Source: Paenibacillus wulumuqiensis | Lineage (GTDB): Bacteria; Bacillota; Bacilli; Paenibacillales; Paenibacillaceae | NCBI RefSeq assembly: GCF_000971965.1 | Contig: NZ_LAQP01000001.1 | Location: forward strand, 310,001-374,000 | Length of the DNA: 64,000 nt | Reading direction: 5' to 3' | Shown: positions 1-9,062 of the stretch, in pieces | Layout of the letters: every line of letters begins with the position of its first letter | Position numbering within the stretch: position 1 is the first letter of the stretch | Position numbers and translations under genes: made by a program | The notes under the pieces: generated by a model | What the model saw: the letters and a program-made list of their open reading frames with translations, nothing else | What the model was told of the DNA's origin: nothing | Database searches by the model: none

Positions 1-585
1 ATCATCGGCATTGATCCGGATCAGATTGCTATCGTCGGCTGCAGTGCCGGGGGAAACCTGGCGATTGGATGCTCGGTGCTGGACCGACAGCAGGGAACGG
101 CATTTATCGGATTTCAGGCGCTCCTCTATCCACCGCTCAATCCGGCAGGTGTGACTGCAGAGGATTTCCAGTGGAAATTGGACGATCATGGTACTGAAGA
201 TAAGAGGCAGCATGATCATCGGGAGCTGACCGTCGGCACGATTCAGAGCTATGCCTTTTTGGGTGGAAAAATATATGACCTCTATCTCCAGCAGGGAGCC
301 AAAAAGACTGATCCGCTGGTATCTCCGCTGCTGCTGGAAGATGTAAGCCAGCTGCCGGAGACGCTGGTCGTTACGGCTGAATTTGATTATCTGAATCATG
401 AAGCCGAAGCAATGGCGACCAAATTGGCTCGCGCCGGGGTCAAGACGACTTCGATTCGCTATCTGGGAGTGGATCACTCCTTTGTCGAGAAAATAGGGTA
501 CTACCCGCAGGCGGAAGACTGCCTTGTCGAGATTGCCCAGGCGATCCGGCAAAAATGGGGAAGAGACGGTACTGAACCCGTCTAA
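1..585 (+). CDS. alpha/beta hydrolase (HSL-type esterase), 5' end outside window
   Basis: The reading frame is open from base 1, so the N-terminus lies outside the window. The first visible residues include the nucleophile elbow G-C-S-A-G-G (bases 37-54), with the probable catalytic serine. The later segments VVTAEFDYLNHEAEA and GVDHSFVEK fit the Asp and His of the triad in the hormone-sensitive-lipase group of carboxylesterases. A GTG at base 76 is only an internal codon, because the serine motif lies upstream of it. A second, complete enzyme of the same family starts 30 bases downstream on the same strand, so the two are probably co-transcribed. Substrate unknown. Confidence 0.8.
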   Translation: MIGIDPDQIAIVGCSAGGNLAIGCSVLDRQQGTAFIGFQALLYPPLNPAGVTAEDFQWKLDDHGTEDKRQHDHRELTVGTIQSYAFLGGKIYDLYLQQGAKKTDPLVSPLLLEDVSQLPETLVVTAEFDYLNHEAEAMATKLARAGVKTTSIRYLGVDHSFVEKIGYYPQAEDCLVEIAQAIRQKWGRDGTEPV

Positions 586-615
586 ATGATCATCTAACAG
601 AATGGAGAGAACCGT

Positions 616-1551
616 ATGCCACTTGATCCACAGGTACAGGATTTCCTGAATATGTATAATCAATATCAGATGCCCGTTATGGATTCGATTGACCCTAAAA
701 TGATTCGCAGCATGGAACGCAGTTCAGCTCTACAACAAAGCAACCCCCAAACCGATATATACCGGGTAGAGGATCGGAATATTCCTCTAGCGGACCGGCA
801 GATTACGGTTCGCCTGTATACACCGACAGATGCCGAAGTTCATCCTGCACTTATTTTTTATCATGGGGGAGGCTGGGTGCTGGGAAGTCTGGATTCCCAT
901 GATGAATTATGCAGAAAGCTCGCTCGTGCAGCAGAATGTGTCGTTATCTCTGTCGATTATCGGCTGGCGCCGGAACATCCTTTCCCGGCAGCCGTGTGGG
1001 ACGCGTACGATTCCCTACACTATATTGCAGAACATGCCGAAGAATATGGTATTGATGCCAAGCGGATTGCCGTATCCGGTGACAGTGCCGGAGGCAACCT
1101 TGCGGCCGTCGCCTGCATCATTGCCCGCGATAAAAGCGGGCCGGAGATCTGTTATCAGCTGCTGTTTTATCCTTCTATGGGAAATGCGACAGATACGCCT
1201 TCCTACCGGGAGAACAGTCAGGGCTATCTTTTGACGGCTGATATGATGAACTGGTTCCGCAAATGTTATTTTAAGCAGCCTGAGGATGAGAATCATCCCT
1301 ATGCTTCACCTGTGTTGAGCGGTGATCTCAGCGGTCTGCCGCCAGCATTGATTATGACTGCAGAATATGATCCACTGCGGGATAGCGGTGCCGAATATGC
1401 CCGCAGGCTCACAGAAGAAGGCGTAGAAGCCGAATACATCTGTTATGATGGTATGATTCATGGCTTTGTCACGATGGGTCAGCTCGATCGGGCGCAGGAA
1501 GCAATTACCCTGTCCGCCGAGCGTCTCAAGCATGTATATCTAAACGAATGA
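616..1551 (+). CDS. alpha/beta hydrolase, HSL family esterase/lipase
   Basis: A 311-residue protein, the usual length for bacterial HSL-type (family IV) esterases. It carries the oxyanion-hole motif HGGGW near residue 83, the nucleophile motif GDSAGGN near residue 155, and C-terminal segments TAEYDPLRD (catalytic Asp) and GMIHGF (catalytic His). There is no signal peptide, so it should act in the cytoplasm on short-chain esters. The ATG is preceded by GGAGAG six bases upstream. It follows another family member by 30 bases and precedes cheY by 22 bases; a link to signalling is not evident. Family firm, substrate unknown. Confidence 0.88.
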   Translation: MPLDPQVQDFLNMYNQYQMPVMDSIDPKMIRSMERSSALQQSNPQTDIYRVEDRNIPLADRQITVRLYTPTDAEVHPALIFYHGGGWVLGSLDSHDELCRKLARAAECVVISVDYRLAPEHPFPAAVWDAYDSLHYIAEHAEEYGIDAKRIAVSGDSAGGNLAAVACIIARDKSGPEICYQLLFYPSMGNATDTPSYRENSQGYLLTADMMNWFRKCYFKQPEDENHPYASPVLSGDLSGLPPALIMTAEYDPLRDSGAEYARRLTEEGVEAEYICYDGMIHGFVTMGQLDRAQEAITLSAERLKHVYLNE

Positions 1552-1573
1552 TAACTATTGGAGGAATAAACGA

Positions 1574-1936
1574 ATGGCTAAAATTATGGTAGTGGACGAC
1601 GCTGCATTTATGAGAATGATGCTGAAGGATATGCTGGCTACACTGGGGCATGATATTGTTGCAGAAGCAGGGAATGGACTGGAAGCGATCAAGGCTTATG
1701 AAGCTAACAAGCCTGATCTGGTAACAATGGATATCACCATGCCGGAGATGGATGGAATCGAAGCGGTACGTTCTATCCGCAGTACAGACCCGAGTGCCAA
1801 AATTATCATGTGTTCCGCAATGGGTCAGCAGGCCATGATCGTAGATGCGATTCAAGCCGGTGCCAAGGACTTTATCGTCAAGCCATTTCAAAAAGATCGG
1901 GTAGAGCTCGCTATCAACAAAGTACTGGGCGTCTAA
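1574..1936 (+). CDS. cheY: CheY-like single-domain response regulator
   Basis: A 120-residue stand-alone receiver domain. It has the acidic pair D8-D9, the phospho-acceptor D53 in TMDITMPEMDG, the switch residue S81 in IIMCSAMG and the lysine K103 in FIVKPF. In the CheY family, phosphorylation by CheA changes binding to an output target (the flagellar motor or another protein). GGAGG sits nine bases before the ATG. It precedes the cheW-cheA-cheW-receptor-cheR-cheB block by several kb, with a GGDEF-like gene and a two-component pair between. Its output is unknown because no flagellar or pilus gene is in view. Confidence 0.92.
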   Translation: MAKIMVVDDAAFMRMMLKDMLATLGHDIVAEAGNGLEAIKAYEANKPDLVTMDITMPEMDGIEAVRSIRSTDPSAKIIMCSAMGQQAMIVDAIQAGAKDFIVKPFQKDRVELAINKVLGV

Positions 1937-2028
1937 AATTTATATGATAGAAATGGTCTCTACAGGTTTAAATAAAGAATATAGTTAATTATTGTATTTA
2001 TAGAAAAATATAACATCAAAAACGTATG

Positions 2029-2060
2029 CGCCGATATAAATAAATATCGGCGTATCCTTT
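2029..2060 (+). terminator. rho-independent-type terminator after cheY
   Basis: A perfect 9-bp inverted repeat (2029-2037 with 2044-2052, CGCCGATAT/ATATCGGCG) is followed by a T-rich run. It lies between cheY and the next gene and probably ends the cheY transcript. Confidence 0.6.
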
Positions 2061-2098
2061 ATTTTGACGATCTGTTCAGTAAGTAGGGAGAAAAGAAA

Positions 2099-3025
2099 AT
2101 GATCATTCAGGAAATTGTACAAAATCAGCCATTTATGACAACTTCACAGTATGTTGTTGATGTTCTGCGCCAGTCAATTGACGCTCTGGCATTGTTTGTA
2201 GCTGTTAATGATCGTATAAACAACGTAGTCCTCAAAGCTTTTTGCAAAGATAGCTCCCTGGCAGATCAGTTTGCTGTGCTGCCTTTTGATGAGAGCTATT
2301 GTCAGCTGGTCTGTGCGAATGGACGAATGGCTACCGTAATCAGGGATACGGAAAGAGACCCGCTTACGGCTTCGCTTCAGCTCACACAGAGGGTGGGACG
2401 TGGTTCCTTTATGGGAGCTCCGCTCACTCTGGGAGACGGCACTGTGTTTGGTACCATTTGTGCCATTGACGATAAGCCCGGGACGTTTTCCGAGAAAGAT
2501 CTTGAACTTTTACAATCGATGGCCCGGCTTCTTTCTAATGTAGTCATGCTGGAATACGAGAAATACAAGGATGCACTAACAGGCGCCTTTAACCGTGGGC
2601 TGCTGGATACCTTTTACGGCTCCCATAATTTCAAGACCAGTCCTCTGGGTGTTATTTACATGGATCTTGATAATTTCAAATCCATCAACCGGGACTATGG
2701 TGATAGTTATGGTGATCGTCTACTGATCTATTGTGCTAATGTGATTACACGTATCTATGGGGAAGAAAGTGTAAATGTGCGGATGCAGGGAGACCATTTC
2801 GTTGTCATTTTACAGCATCCGGTACTAAACCAGCTCATCAAAAAAACCCAGGAGTTCCAGTTGAACATTTCCAAAGTTGTACTGCCTGGAGAAAGCAATC
2901 TGTCCGCCAGTATCGGGATAGCAGTGTCGGAAGAATGGACAACCGATATTCATGAACTTATTCACCGCGCGAATACCCGCATGCTGTCTGTTAAAAATGG
3001 TTCCAAAAATGGATATGCTTACTAA
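2099..3025 (+). CDS. GAF domain protein with degenerate GGDEF domain
   Basis: A 308-residue cytosolic protein. Residues about 20-155 form a GAF-like sensor (MGAPLTLGDGTVFGTICAID). Residues about 160-305 are a GGDEF fold, recognisable from DALTGAFNRG, YMDLDNFKSIN and ASIGIAV. Diguanylate cyclases of this family make c-di-GMP from two GTP using a GGDEF loop. Here that loop reads M-Q-G-D-H-F: the first Gly and the key Glu are replaced, and no RxxD inhibitory site precedes it. The domain is therefore probably catalytically dead and may bind GTP or a partner. SD AGGGAGAAAAG precedes the ATG. It sits between cheY and a sensor kinase. Confidence 0.85.
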   Translation: MIIQEIVQNQPFMTTSQYVVDVLRQSIDALALFVAVNDRINNVVLKAFCKDSSLADQFAVLPFDESYCQLVCANGRMATVIRDTERDPLTASLQLTQRVGRGSFMGAPLTLGDGTVFGTICAIDDKPGTFSEKDLELLQSMARLLSNVVMLEYEKYKDALTGAFNRGLLDTFYGSHNFKTSPLGVIYMDLDNFKSINRDYGDSYGDRLLIYCANVITRIYGEESVNVRMQGDHFVVILQHPVLNQLIKKTQEFQLNISKVVLPGESNLSASIGIAVSEEWTTDIHELIHRANTRMLSVKNGSKNGYAY

Positions 3026-3073
3026 AGCGGATTTGAACATTAATTCAACTTCGACTTCGAGGAGAATCCGAAA

Positions 3074-5107
3074 TTGCATACAAATTTATTATTAGAAGCT
3101 ATTAACATTACAGGATTTATTATTCTTGTGATAGCTTTTATCGTGTTGTATAAAAGCTACAGAAACCTGTCTCTGCAACCTCAGAATTCGCTGTCATCCT
3201 CACAAGACAATTACTATACATCACTCTTCCAATATCATGATGATCCCATTATCCAGCTGGATCGGTCAGGTTATGTGGTTAATGTAAATCCCGCAGCAGA
3301 CCGGCTCGGCCTGCCAGCGGGATTTCGTTATGTTGCGTGCAAGTTTACCGATATTATGTTTCATAATCGGGAGCAAGAGGCCTGGGACGCCCTGCATCAG
3401 GTATTGCAGGGTAAGACCTCAGTCTTGCAGTTATCTACCGAACAGGACAATGGTGAGCTTTTGCATTGGAAAGTGACCTTTTTACCTCTGTACGAACATG
3501 AGGAAGTAAGAGGTGCACTTCTAATGGCTGCAGACCATACGGATAATTATCGGCTGACCCAGGAGCTTACCAGCCGGGATTCCATCTTTTCCCTGATCGA
3601 AAAGACGGTGATCGATACGGTATTTGTGGTGGATTGGGAGGGAATTCCTAGTTACGTATCTCCTTCCTTTGAGAAAATACTCGGATATCCTATGGGTTCC
3701 TATCTCTATAATCACTCCGTTTTCCTATATTTTACTGAAGAAGAAAAAGTTAAAATGAATATAGAGTTCGAGAAGCTGCAGCGCGGACAATCCATATCCG
3801 GATATCAGTTTACCTTCCCTCATGCCGATGGGAGTACCATATATCTGGAATCCAATGCAACACCTGTGCTGGAAAACGATGGTACTGTGCAAAAAATCAT
3901 TTTTGTTATGCGCAATATCACGGCACGCAAAAAGGCAGAAGAGGCAGTCCGGCAAAACAAGGAAGTATATATACAGCTGCAGTCCAGTCTGGATCGCTTC
4001 TCTGAACGTGCTGCAGGCTTGATGAAGACGAGTGAACTGGAGCACTGCCTTCTGCAGGAGATCAGGCTTATTCTCGGTGTAGAGCAGGTTGCTCTGCTTG
4101 AGACAGGAAATTTTATGTACTTCTCCTGCAAATCAGGCCAGTGTCCCAAAGACGATATTTTGTCGGCACTACGGGAATATCAGGGCATCCGCCTGCCGGA
4201 AGGCTATCCTTTTTACAGGGCAGATGGTATTTTCTTCTCTATCGGAGAGCGGCGCGGGTTGACCAATCTTGTATGGATTGGCGAAGTTACGGACCGTCTG
4301 AATCAGGAACCGGTACGTATCTGGCTAAAGACCATGGTAAGATACATGAGTGTTTTTTATGAAAGCTTGCTCAAAATCAAAGATCTTACCTCAGAGCTTG
4401 CCCGTCTGACCGAAGAGCAAAACACACCAGCCTGGCTGCTGCGCCTGTTGTATTCGGTCTCCGAAAACGAACGCAAAAATCTCGCCCAGGATCTGCATGA
4501 TGCAGCTCTTCAGGAGCAGATCATCTGGTACCGACGATTGGAAAACTTGCAGTACTCTTCGGAGATACCGGAGAACATAAAAGAAGGATTGCGGCAAATC
4601 TCCGATGGTTTGCTGGATGTTATTCATCAGATTCGCATGACCTGTAATGAACTAAGACCTCCTTTTCTCAAAGAATGGGGAATTAATCAGGCTTTGGAAT
4701 CCTTGTACGAACAAGTACAACTGCGGTCGGATTACCGGATTATATTCGATCACAGCCGGTTTCAAAATCCGCTCGTTGATGATCAGCTGATTGCTATTTA
4801 CCGCATCAACCAGGAACTCCTCAACAATGCCTGCAAGCATTCACAGGCCAGCGAAGTTCACATTACGATAGCTGATCATGATGATGGCATATTGATGACC
4901 TATGAAGACAATGGCATCGGGTTATCATGGGAAGAGCTTCAGCACTCGTACAAGTCCATGGGATTATACGGAATTAAAGAACGGGTTCGCAGCCTGGAAG
5001 GCGATATTGAAGTATTTTCAGACTGCGGACAGGGACTGACCATCCATATACACTTGCCGTATATACAGTCAACTGCATCTGGAACGTTCAAGCATTTATA
5101 CGGATAG
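3074..5107 (+). CDS. PAS-containing sensor histidine kinase, ComP/DegS/NarX class
   Basis: A 677-residue kinase starting at TTG, supported by GAGGAG about ten bases upstream. One transmembrane segment (residues about 9-27) is followed by two PAS domains (about 45-160 and 165-300, the second ending in a PAC-like FVMRNITARKKAEE), a divergent GAF-like region (about 305-440), a HisKA_3 dimerisation domain with LAQDLHDAALQEQ (H475 is the predicted phosphorylation site), and an HATPase_c domain (NQELLNNACKHS, EDNGIGLSW, MGLYGIKERV). This architecture pairs with NarL/ComA-type regulators, and such a regulator follows after 12 bases. Unlike Bacillus ComP it has a single membrane span, so signal sensing is probably intracellular or by PAS ligand. 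No ComX/ComQ-like gene is visible. Confidence 0.88.
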   Translation: MHTNLLLEAINITGFIILVIAFIVLYKSYRNLSLQPQNSLSSSQDNYYTSLFQYHDDPIIQLDRSGYVVNVNPAADRLGLPAGFRYVACKFTDIMFHNREQEAWDALHQVLQGKTSVLQLSTEQDNGELLHWKVTFLPLYEHEEVRGALLMAADHTDNYRLTQELTSRDSIFSLIEKTVIDTVFVVDWEGIPSYVSPSFEKILGYPMGSYLYNHSVFLYFTEEEKVKMNIEFEKLQRGQSISGYQFTFPHADGSTIYLESNATPVLENDGTVQKIIFVMRNITARKKAEEAVRQNKEVYIQLQSSLDRFSERAAGLMKTSELEHCLLQEIRLILGVEQVALLETGNFMYFSCKSGQCPKDDILSALREYQGIRLPEGYPFYRADGIFFSIGERRGLTNLVWIGEVTDRLNQEPVRIWLKTMVRYMSVFYESLLKIKDLTSELARLTEEQNTPAWLLRLLYSVSENERKNLAQDLHDAALQEQIIWYRRLENLQYSSEIPENIKEGLRQISDGLLDVIHQIRMTCNELRPPFLKEWGINQALESLYEQVQLRSDYRIIFDHSRFQNPLVDDQLIAIYRINQELLNNACKHSQASEVHITIADHDDGILMTYEDNGIGLSWEELQHSYKSMGLYGIKERVRSLEGDIEVFSDCGQGLTIHIHLPYIQSTASGTFKHLYG

Positions 5108-5119
5108 GGGGAACAGGAT

Positions 5120-5770
5120 ATGACCAAAATATTATTAGTGGATGACCATCCCGCTGTTATTGAAGGCACCAAATTTATCCTGGAGCAAGATGACGAATTT
5201 GAAGTGATCATCCAGAGTGATGTATCCGGTGTGCTTGATCTGATTAAGAGCCAGGCGTTTGATATCATGATTTTTGATCTGTTTATGCCGCCATATAACG
5301 GGATTGATCTTGCAGTAGAAGTGATGAAAGTACAACCGGAAGCCTGTATTCTGATCTATACCGGATTTGATATCAGTCCGCATTTGAACCGGCTGATTGA
5401 TATGGGAATAGCCGGGTATATGCCAAAAACCGTTACGCGTGACCAGCTGATCAATGCTATCCGATGCGCCCTTCGGCGGGAGGTTGTGCTGCCTCTTGAT
5501 GTATTCCGAACGCTTCGCCGTGAGGGCAATGCACAGGTTGAGCAAGCGAATTCCTCACACAAGCCAGCTCTGCAGGAGCGGGATCTTGAAATTTTGCAGC
5601 AGATCGCCCAGGGGAAAGGAAATCGTCAGATTTCCGAACAAATGTGTATGAGTCAGCGTTCTCTTGAATATCATCTCACCCATCTGTTTCAGAAGCTCGG
5701 CGTAAAGTCCCGAATCGAGGCAGTAAGCAAAGCCAAGGACATCGGCGTTCTGGACCCGATTAGTATCTAA
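5120..5770 (+). CDS. ComA-like response regulator, NarL/LuxR family
   Basis: A 216-residue regulator: receiver domain (about 1-120, D8-D9, phospho-acceptor D53 in MIFDLFMPP, K103 region YMPKT) and LuxR-type helix-turn-helix (about 150-210). Similarity to Bacillus subtilis ComA is visible at both ends: DDHPAVIEGTKFILE near the N-terminus, and an HTH-to-C-terminus stretch with QRSLEYHLTHLFQKLGV then SRIEAV. ComA binds DNA after phosphorylation by ComP to activate quorum-controlled genes. The kinase gene lies 12 bases upstream, making a two-gene operon closed by a terminator. The targets cannot be told from sequence; the che genes immediately downstream are candidates by position only. Confidence 0.88.
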   Translation: MTKILLVDDHPAVIEGTKFILEQDDEFEVIIQSDVSGVLDLIKSQAFDIMIFDLFMPPYNGIDLAVEVMKVQPEACILIYTGFDISPHLNRLIDMGIAGYMPKTVTRDQLINAIRCALRREVVLPLDVFRTLRREGNAQVEQANSSHKPALQERDLEILQQIAQGKGNRQISEQMCMSQRSLEYHLTHLFQKLGVKSRIEAVSKAKDIGVLDPISI

Positions 5771-5809
5771 TGCAACCACTATACAGGGAACGATATCCCA
5801 TTGATATAC

Positions 5810-5842
5810 AAAACTGCGGAGAGCCATCTATCCGCAGTTTTT
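5810..5842 (+). terminator. terminator after the ComA-like gene
   Basis: Stem AAAACTGCGGA (5810-5820) pairs with TCCGCAGTTTT (from 5831), with loop GAGCCATCTA and a run of seven T. It separates the two-component pair from the downstream che genes. Confidence 0.85.
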
Positions 5843-5855
5843 TTATTTCGAATTT

Positions 5856-5887
5856 GTGGGAACACGCAAGAAAAATTGCGTGCCCAC
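5856..5887 (+). promoter_or_regulatory. second hairpin in the leader of the cheW-cheA operon
   Basis: GTGGG-AA-CACGCAA (5856-5869) pairs with TTGCGTG-CCCAC (5876-5887), with loop GAAAAA and a two-base bulge. It is followed by GTAACG-T6-ACGGTTAC, a third small inverted repeat. There is no T-run directly after the main stem, so it is less likely to be a simple terminator. It could be a leader structure or an operator. Confidence 0.4.
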
Positions 5888-5995
5888 GTAACGTTTTTTA
5901 CGGTTACCAAAGCCTTTTGCGGTTGTATGATACATATATAAAGAACAGAAGCAGTTTCCAAATTATGCACAAGCATCATGAAGGGCAGGATGAAT

Positions 5996-6415
5996 ATGGA
6001 TGACTTCCAACAGCAATATATAGTCATTGAACTGGGAAAAGAACGATACGCATTGGCTGTATCTGAAATATACGAAATTATCAAAATGCAGCGGACGACA
6101 GAAGTACCCAACAGCATTTCCTTTATGGAAGGCGTTACGAACCTGCGCGGCAAAATTGTACCGATCATTAGCCTGCGCAAGCGGTTTGATATGGAAGAAA
6201 AGGTCAACGACCGTTCCACCCGTATTGTTGTCGTGAACAGCCGCGAAGAAATTATTGGCATGATTGTGGATCGGGTGCATCAGGTGATCCGTTTTGAGGA
6301 GATTGAAGATTCCGTAGACAGCGTATCGGGAGCAGATAGCCGATACTTTTCGGGAATGGGACACTCTGGCAGCGACTTTATAACCATTCTGGATATAGAA
6401 AATATTTTACATTAA
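5996..6415 (+). CDS. cheW: CheW coupling protein
   Basis: About 139 residues from the ATG at 5996; in-frame ATGs at 5978 and 5990 would add two to six residues. The 5996 start has AGG six bases upstream, and the outer ATG has no visible ribosome site. The sequence is a single CheW fold: QYIVIELGKERYALAVSEIYEII, VTNLRGKIVPIISLRKRF, IGMIVDRVHQVI. CheW links chemoreceptors to CheA in the signalling array. Its stop codon overlaps the AAGGAGG of cheA, so the two are translated from one message. It is the first of two cheW genes flanking cheA, which may give different receptor or kinase contacts. Confidence 0.9.
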   Translation: MDDFQQQYIVIELGKERYALAVSEIYEIIKMQRTTEVPNSISFMEGVTNLRGKIVPIISLRKRFDMEEKVNDRSTRIVVVNSREEIIGMIVDRVHQVIRFEEIEDSVDSVSGADSRYFSGMGHSGSDFITILDIENILH

Positions 6416-6427
6416 GGAGGTACCGGA

Positions 6428-8530
6428 TTGAATCGTAATGACCTGATGAAATTTTTCCTGGAGGAAGCGGAGGAACAGCTGCAGACCCTGGAGCAGGAAA
6501 TTCTCCAGATGGAACAGCATGGCGAATCCGATGAAGTCATCCAGCGAATTTTCCGCGCGGCTCATACTTTGAAAGGTTCCTCCGCAGCTATGGGCTTTGA
6601 GCCAATGAAGACTCTTACCCATCAGATGGAAAATGTGCTTGATCATATTCGCAGCGGACAGATGCAAGTAACAAACCCGATTATTAATATATTGTTTGTA
6701 TGCCTCGATCGTCTAATTCAGTTCAAGGCCCAGATCGAATTGGAAGGAACCTGCAGCGGGGATATCTCCGATATCGTGCACAAATTGCAGCAGTTGATAG
6801 AAGCAGAAATGTCTGCACAGCAGACTCCAGCCGAACCGGCAAACCTTGCTTTCCTGCCGGAAGAGCATGCAGCACTGGAAGAAGCCAAATCCAATGGATA
6901 CAAAGGATTTATTCTCGAACTGTGCTTCTCCAGCACTTGTGAAATGAAAGCAGCACGCTCGCTCATTATCCGAAGCAGATTGGAAGGCTGTACTCATGTA
7001 ATAGGGATGAAGCCGGCTTTTCACGAGATTGAGGATGAGTATGAAGGACCTGTCATTATTCAATATCTTATCGCCTGCCAAAAGCCCATAAAAGAAATCG
7101 AAGCGACCTGGAGAGAAATCACTCAGGGTGAATCAATAGATACGATTAACGTACTTGATGAGTTTGGTGCTCCTGCAGTTCCTCCTGCTATCTCCCCTGC
7201 CGAATCGGCTGATACGTTCATAGAACCTCCCCTTTCAGCTTCTCCTGATCCAACCTCCCCCAAAGCAGTACCGGTTAAGCCAGAGAAAGAAGATCACCGC
7301 AGAGCGGCTTCAAGTCAGAGTGTACGTGTTGATGTAGAGCGGTTGGAGAATCTGATGAATCTGGTAGGGGAACTGGTAATTGACCAGACACGGATTGTAC
7401 AGGTTGGCACCGTAATACGCGACCTTATCAATGCTGACGATACGATGGACGAATTCGACAGCATCACCAATCATATTTCCAGAGTCGTCAGCGAATTGCA
7501 GGAAAGTGTAATGAAGACACGCATGCTGCCTATTGAACAGCTGTTTAACCGGTTTCCACGAATGGTGCGGGATCTGTCCCAATCGATCGGCAAACAGATT
7601 CATCTGGTTATTGAAGGCAAAGAAACAGAGCTGGATCGCACGGTCATTGAAGAAATTGGAGATCCGCTGATTCACCTGATTCGCAACAGTGTCGATCACG
7701 GAATCGAGGATGTCGAGATTCGCAAAGCCAATGGCAAACCCGAGGCCGGAACCATCCGAATCAACGCAGTCCATCAGGAGAATCAAGTCATTCTCACTAT
7801 AGAAGATGATGGAGCGGGAATAAACCCACAGCGTATCAAGCAATCTGCGATCGCCAAACAACTCATTACCGAGTCTCAGGCAGAGCAAATGAGCGAACAG
7901 GAGATCATTCATCTGATTTTTGCTCCAGGATTTTCTACAGCCAAGCAAATCAGTGATATTTCCGGCCGCGGTGTCGGTATGGATATTGTACGCAGCCATA
8001 TTGAGAAACTGAACGGTATTATCGATGTGGATACACGATTGAATGAAGGAACAACATTTACGATCAAATTGCCGCTGACGCTGGCTATCCTGAGAGGGCT
8101 GCTGATCAAAATCCACCAGTCGATCTACGCCCTGCCAATCAGCAGCGTAAGCGAGATCATCCGTCTGCCGCGTCAGGATATTCACTCGATCAAAGGACAA
8201 ATGGCGGTCAAAATCAGGGAGCAGGTGCTGCCTCTGGTCTGGATTCATGATTACTTTCATGTACCGCGTCCGGCAGCACGGCATGATGATAATGTGTTTG
8301 TGGTGATTGTCGGAGTTGCGGAAAAAAGACTCGCACTGGTCGTTGATGAACTGGTAGGCAATCAGGAAATTGTCGTAAAGTCGATGGGTTCCTATGTAGG
8401 CAAAGTTGACGGTATATCCGGTGCTACCATCCTTGGAGATGGCGGCGTTGCCCTGATCCTCGATGTGACAGGCATATTCAATCTGGTAGGCAAAGAACGC
8501 TCTGCCCATACGGAAGAGATGATCGTATGA
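6428..8530 (+). CDS. cheA: CheA histidine kinase
   Basis: A 700-residue kinase starting with TTG, seven bases after a perfect AAGGAGG that overlaps the end of cheW. Domains in order: Hpt/P1 (about 1-105) with FRAAHTLKGSS, phosphorylated H46; a P2-like docking domain (about 155-240); a proline-rich linker (about 250-290); P3 dimerisation (VDVERLENLMNLVGELV, about 297-360); P4 ATPase with IRNSVDHGIE, EDDGAGIN and GRGVGMDIV (about 400-550); and P5, CheW-like (about 555-695). All catalytic motifs look intact. CheA autophosphorylates under receptor control and passes phosphate to CheY and CheB. The gene ends in ATGA, overlapping the next cheW start. Confidence 0.95.
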   Translation: MNRNDLMKFFLEEAEEQLQTLEQEILQMEQHGESDEVIQRIFRAAHTLKGSSAAMGFEPMKTLTHQMENVLDHIRSGQMQVTNPIINILFVCLDRLIQFKAQIELEGTCSGDISDIVHKLQQLIEAEMSAQQTPAEPANLAFLPEEHAALEEAKSNGYKGFILELCFSSTCEMKAARSLIIRSRLEGCTHVIGMKPAFHEIEDEYEGPVIIQYLIACQKPIKEIEATWREITQGESIDTINVLDEFGAPAVPPAISPAESADTFIEPPLSASPDPTSPKAVPVKPEKEDHRRAASSQSVRVDVERLENLMNLVGELVIDQTRIVQVGTVIRDLINADDTMDEFDSITNHISRVVSELQESVMKTRMLPIEQLFNRFPRMVRDLSQSIGKQIHLVIEGKETELDRTVIEEIGDPLIHLIRNSVDHGIEDVEIRKANGKPEAGTIRINAVHQENQVILTIEDDGAGINPQRIKQSAIAKQLITESQAEQMSEQEIIHLIFAPGFSTAKQISDISGRGVGMDIVRSHIEKLNGIIDVDTRLNEGTTFTIKLPLTLAILRGLLIKIHQSIYALPISSVSEIIRLPRQDIHSIKGQMAVKIREQVLPLVWIHDYFHVPRPAARHDDNVFVVIVGVAEKRLALVVDELVGNQEIVVKSMGSYVGKVDGISGATILGDGGVALILDVTGIFNLVGKERSAHTEEMIV

Positions 8531-9015
8531 CTACAGATAAACTGAAGGTGAGCACGATAGAACAACTTGTTACTTTTGAAGTGGAACATGAGGAATTTGC
8601 GATCCCTATTGAAGATGTATACCAGATTATCTTTGTCCCCAAGTTAATGACCGTGCCGAATTCCCCGGAAATGATCAAAGGTGTCATCAATCTTCGCAAT
8701 GAAATTATTCCGGTCCTTGATGCACGTGCTGCTTTTGGTTTCTCTTCGATCCCGCATGCCAGGCAGCATCGGATCATTATTATACAGTCTGAATTTATCA
8801 CTGCAGGACTTATTGTAGATCGTGTCATACAGGTACTGCAGACAGCTCCCGCCAAATTCGATCATGTGCCATCCGCCACATCAAGTCAGCAGAATCAGTA
8901 TTTGGAGAAAGTCTATAAAACAGATGAGCGGATTATCATGCTGTTGAATGTAAATAAGATGCTTAATGACCAAAATATGAATTTCATCCGGAAGCATAAC
9001 TATTCTACGGATTAA
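8527..9015 (+). CDS. cheW: second CheW coupling protein
   Basis: 162 residues with the CheW fold: [56 protein letters not shown]. The ATG overlaps the cheA stop (ATGA, 8527-8530), indicating translational coupling. It is diverged from the first cheW, and the C-terminus has an extra hydrophilic tail of about 20 residues. A different role from the first copy, for example coupling the giant receptor encoded next, is an inference from position. Confidence 0.9.
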   Translation: MTTDKLKVSTIEQLVTFEVEHEEFAIPIEDVYQIIFVPKLMTVPNSPEMIKGVINLRNEIIPVLDARAAFGFSSIPHARQHRIIIIQSEFITAGLIVDRVIQVLQTAPAKFDHVPSATSSQQNQYLEKVYKTDERIIMLLNVNKMLNDQNMNFIRKHNYSTD

Positions 9016-9062
9016 TAATATACAGGCTAATCGTTATAGCCACATTACAGGAGGAACTATCC

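Noticed and set aside
3074-5770. Considered naming the pair comP and comA outright
   Set aside because: The regulator is ComA-like, but the kinase has one membrane span and PAS domains instead of the ComP multi-span sensor, and no comQ/comX is nearby.
7310-8509. Long minus-strand ORF (399 codons) opposite cheA
   Set aside because: It lies wholly antisense to a gene with all expected CheA motifs, has no family features, and reflects codon bias of the coding strand.
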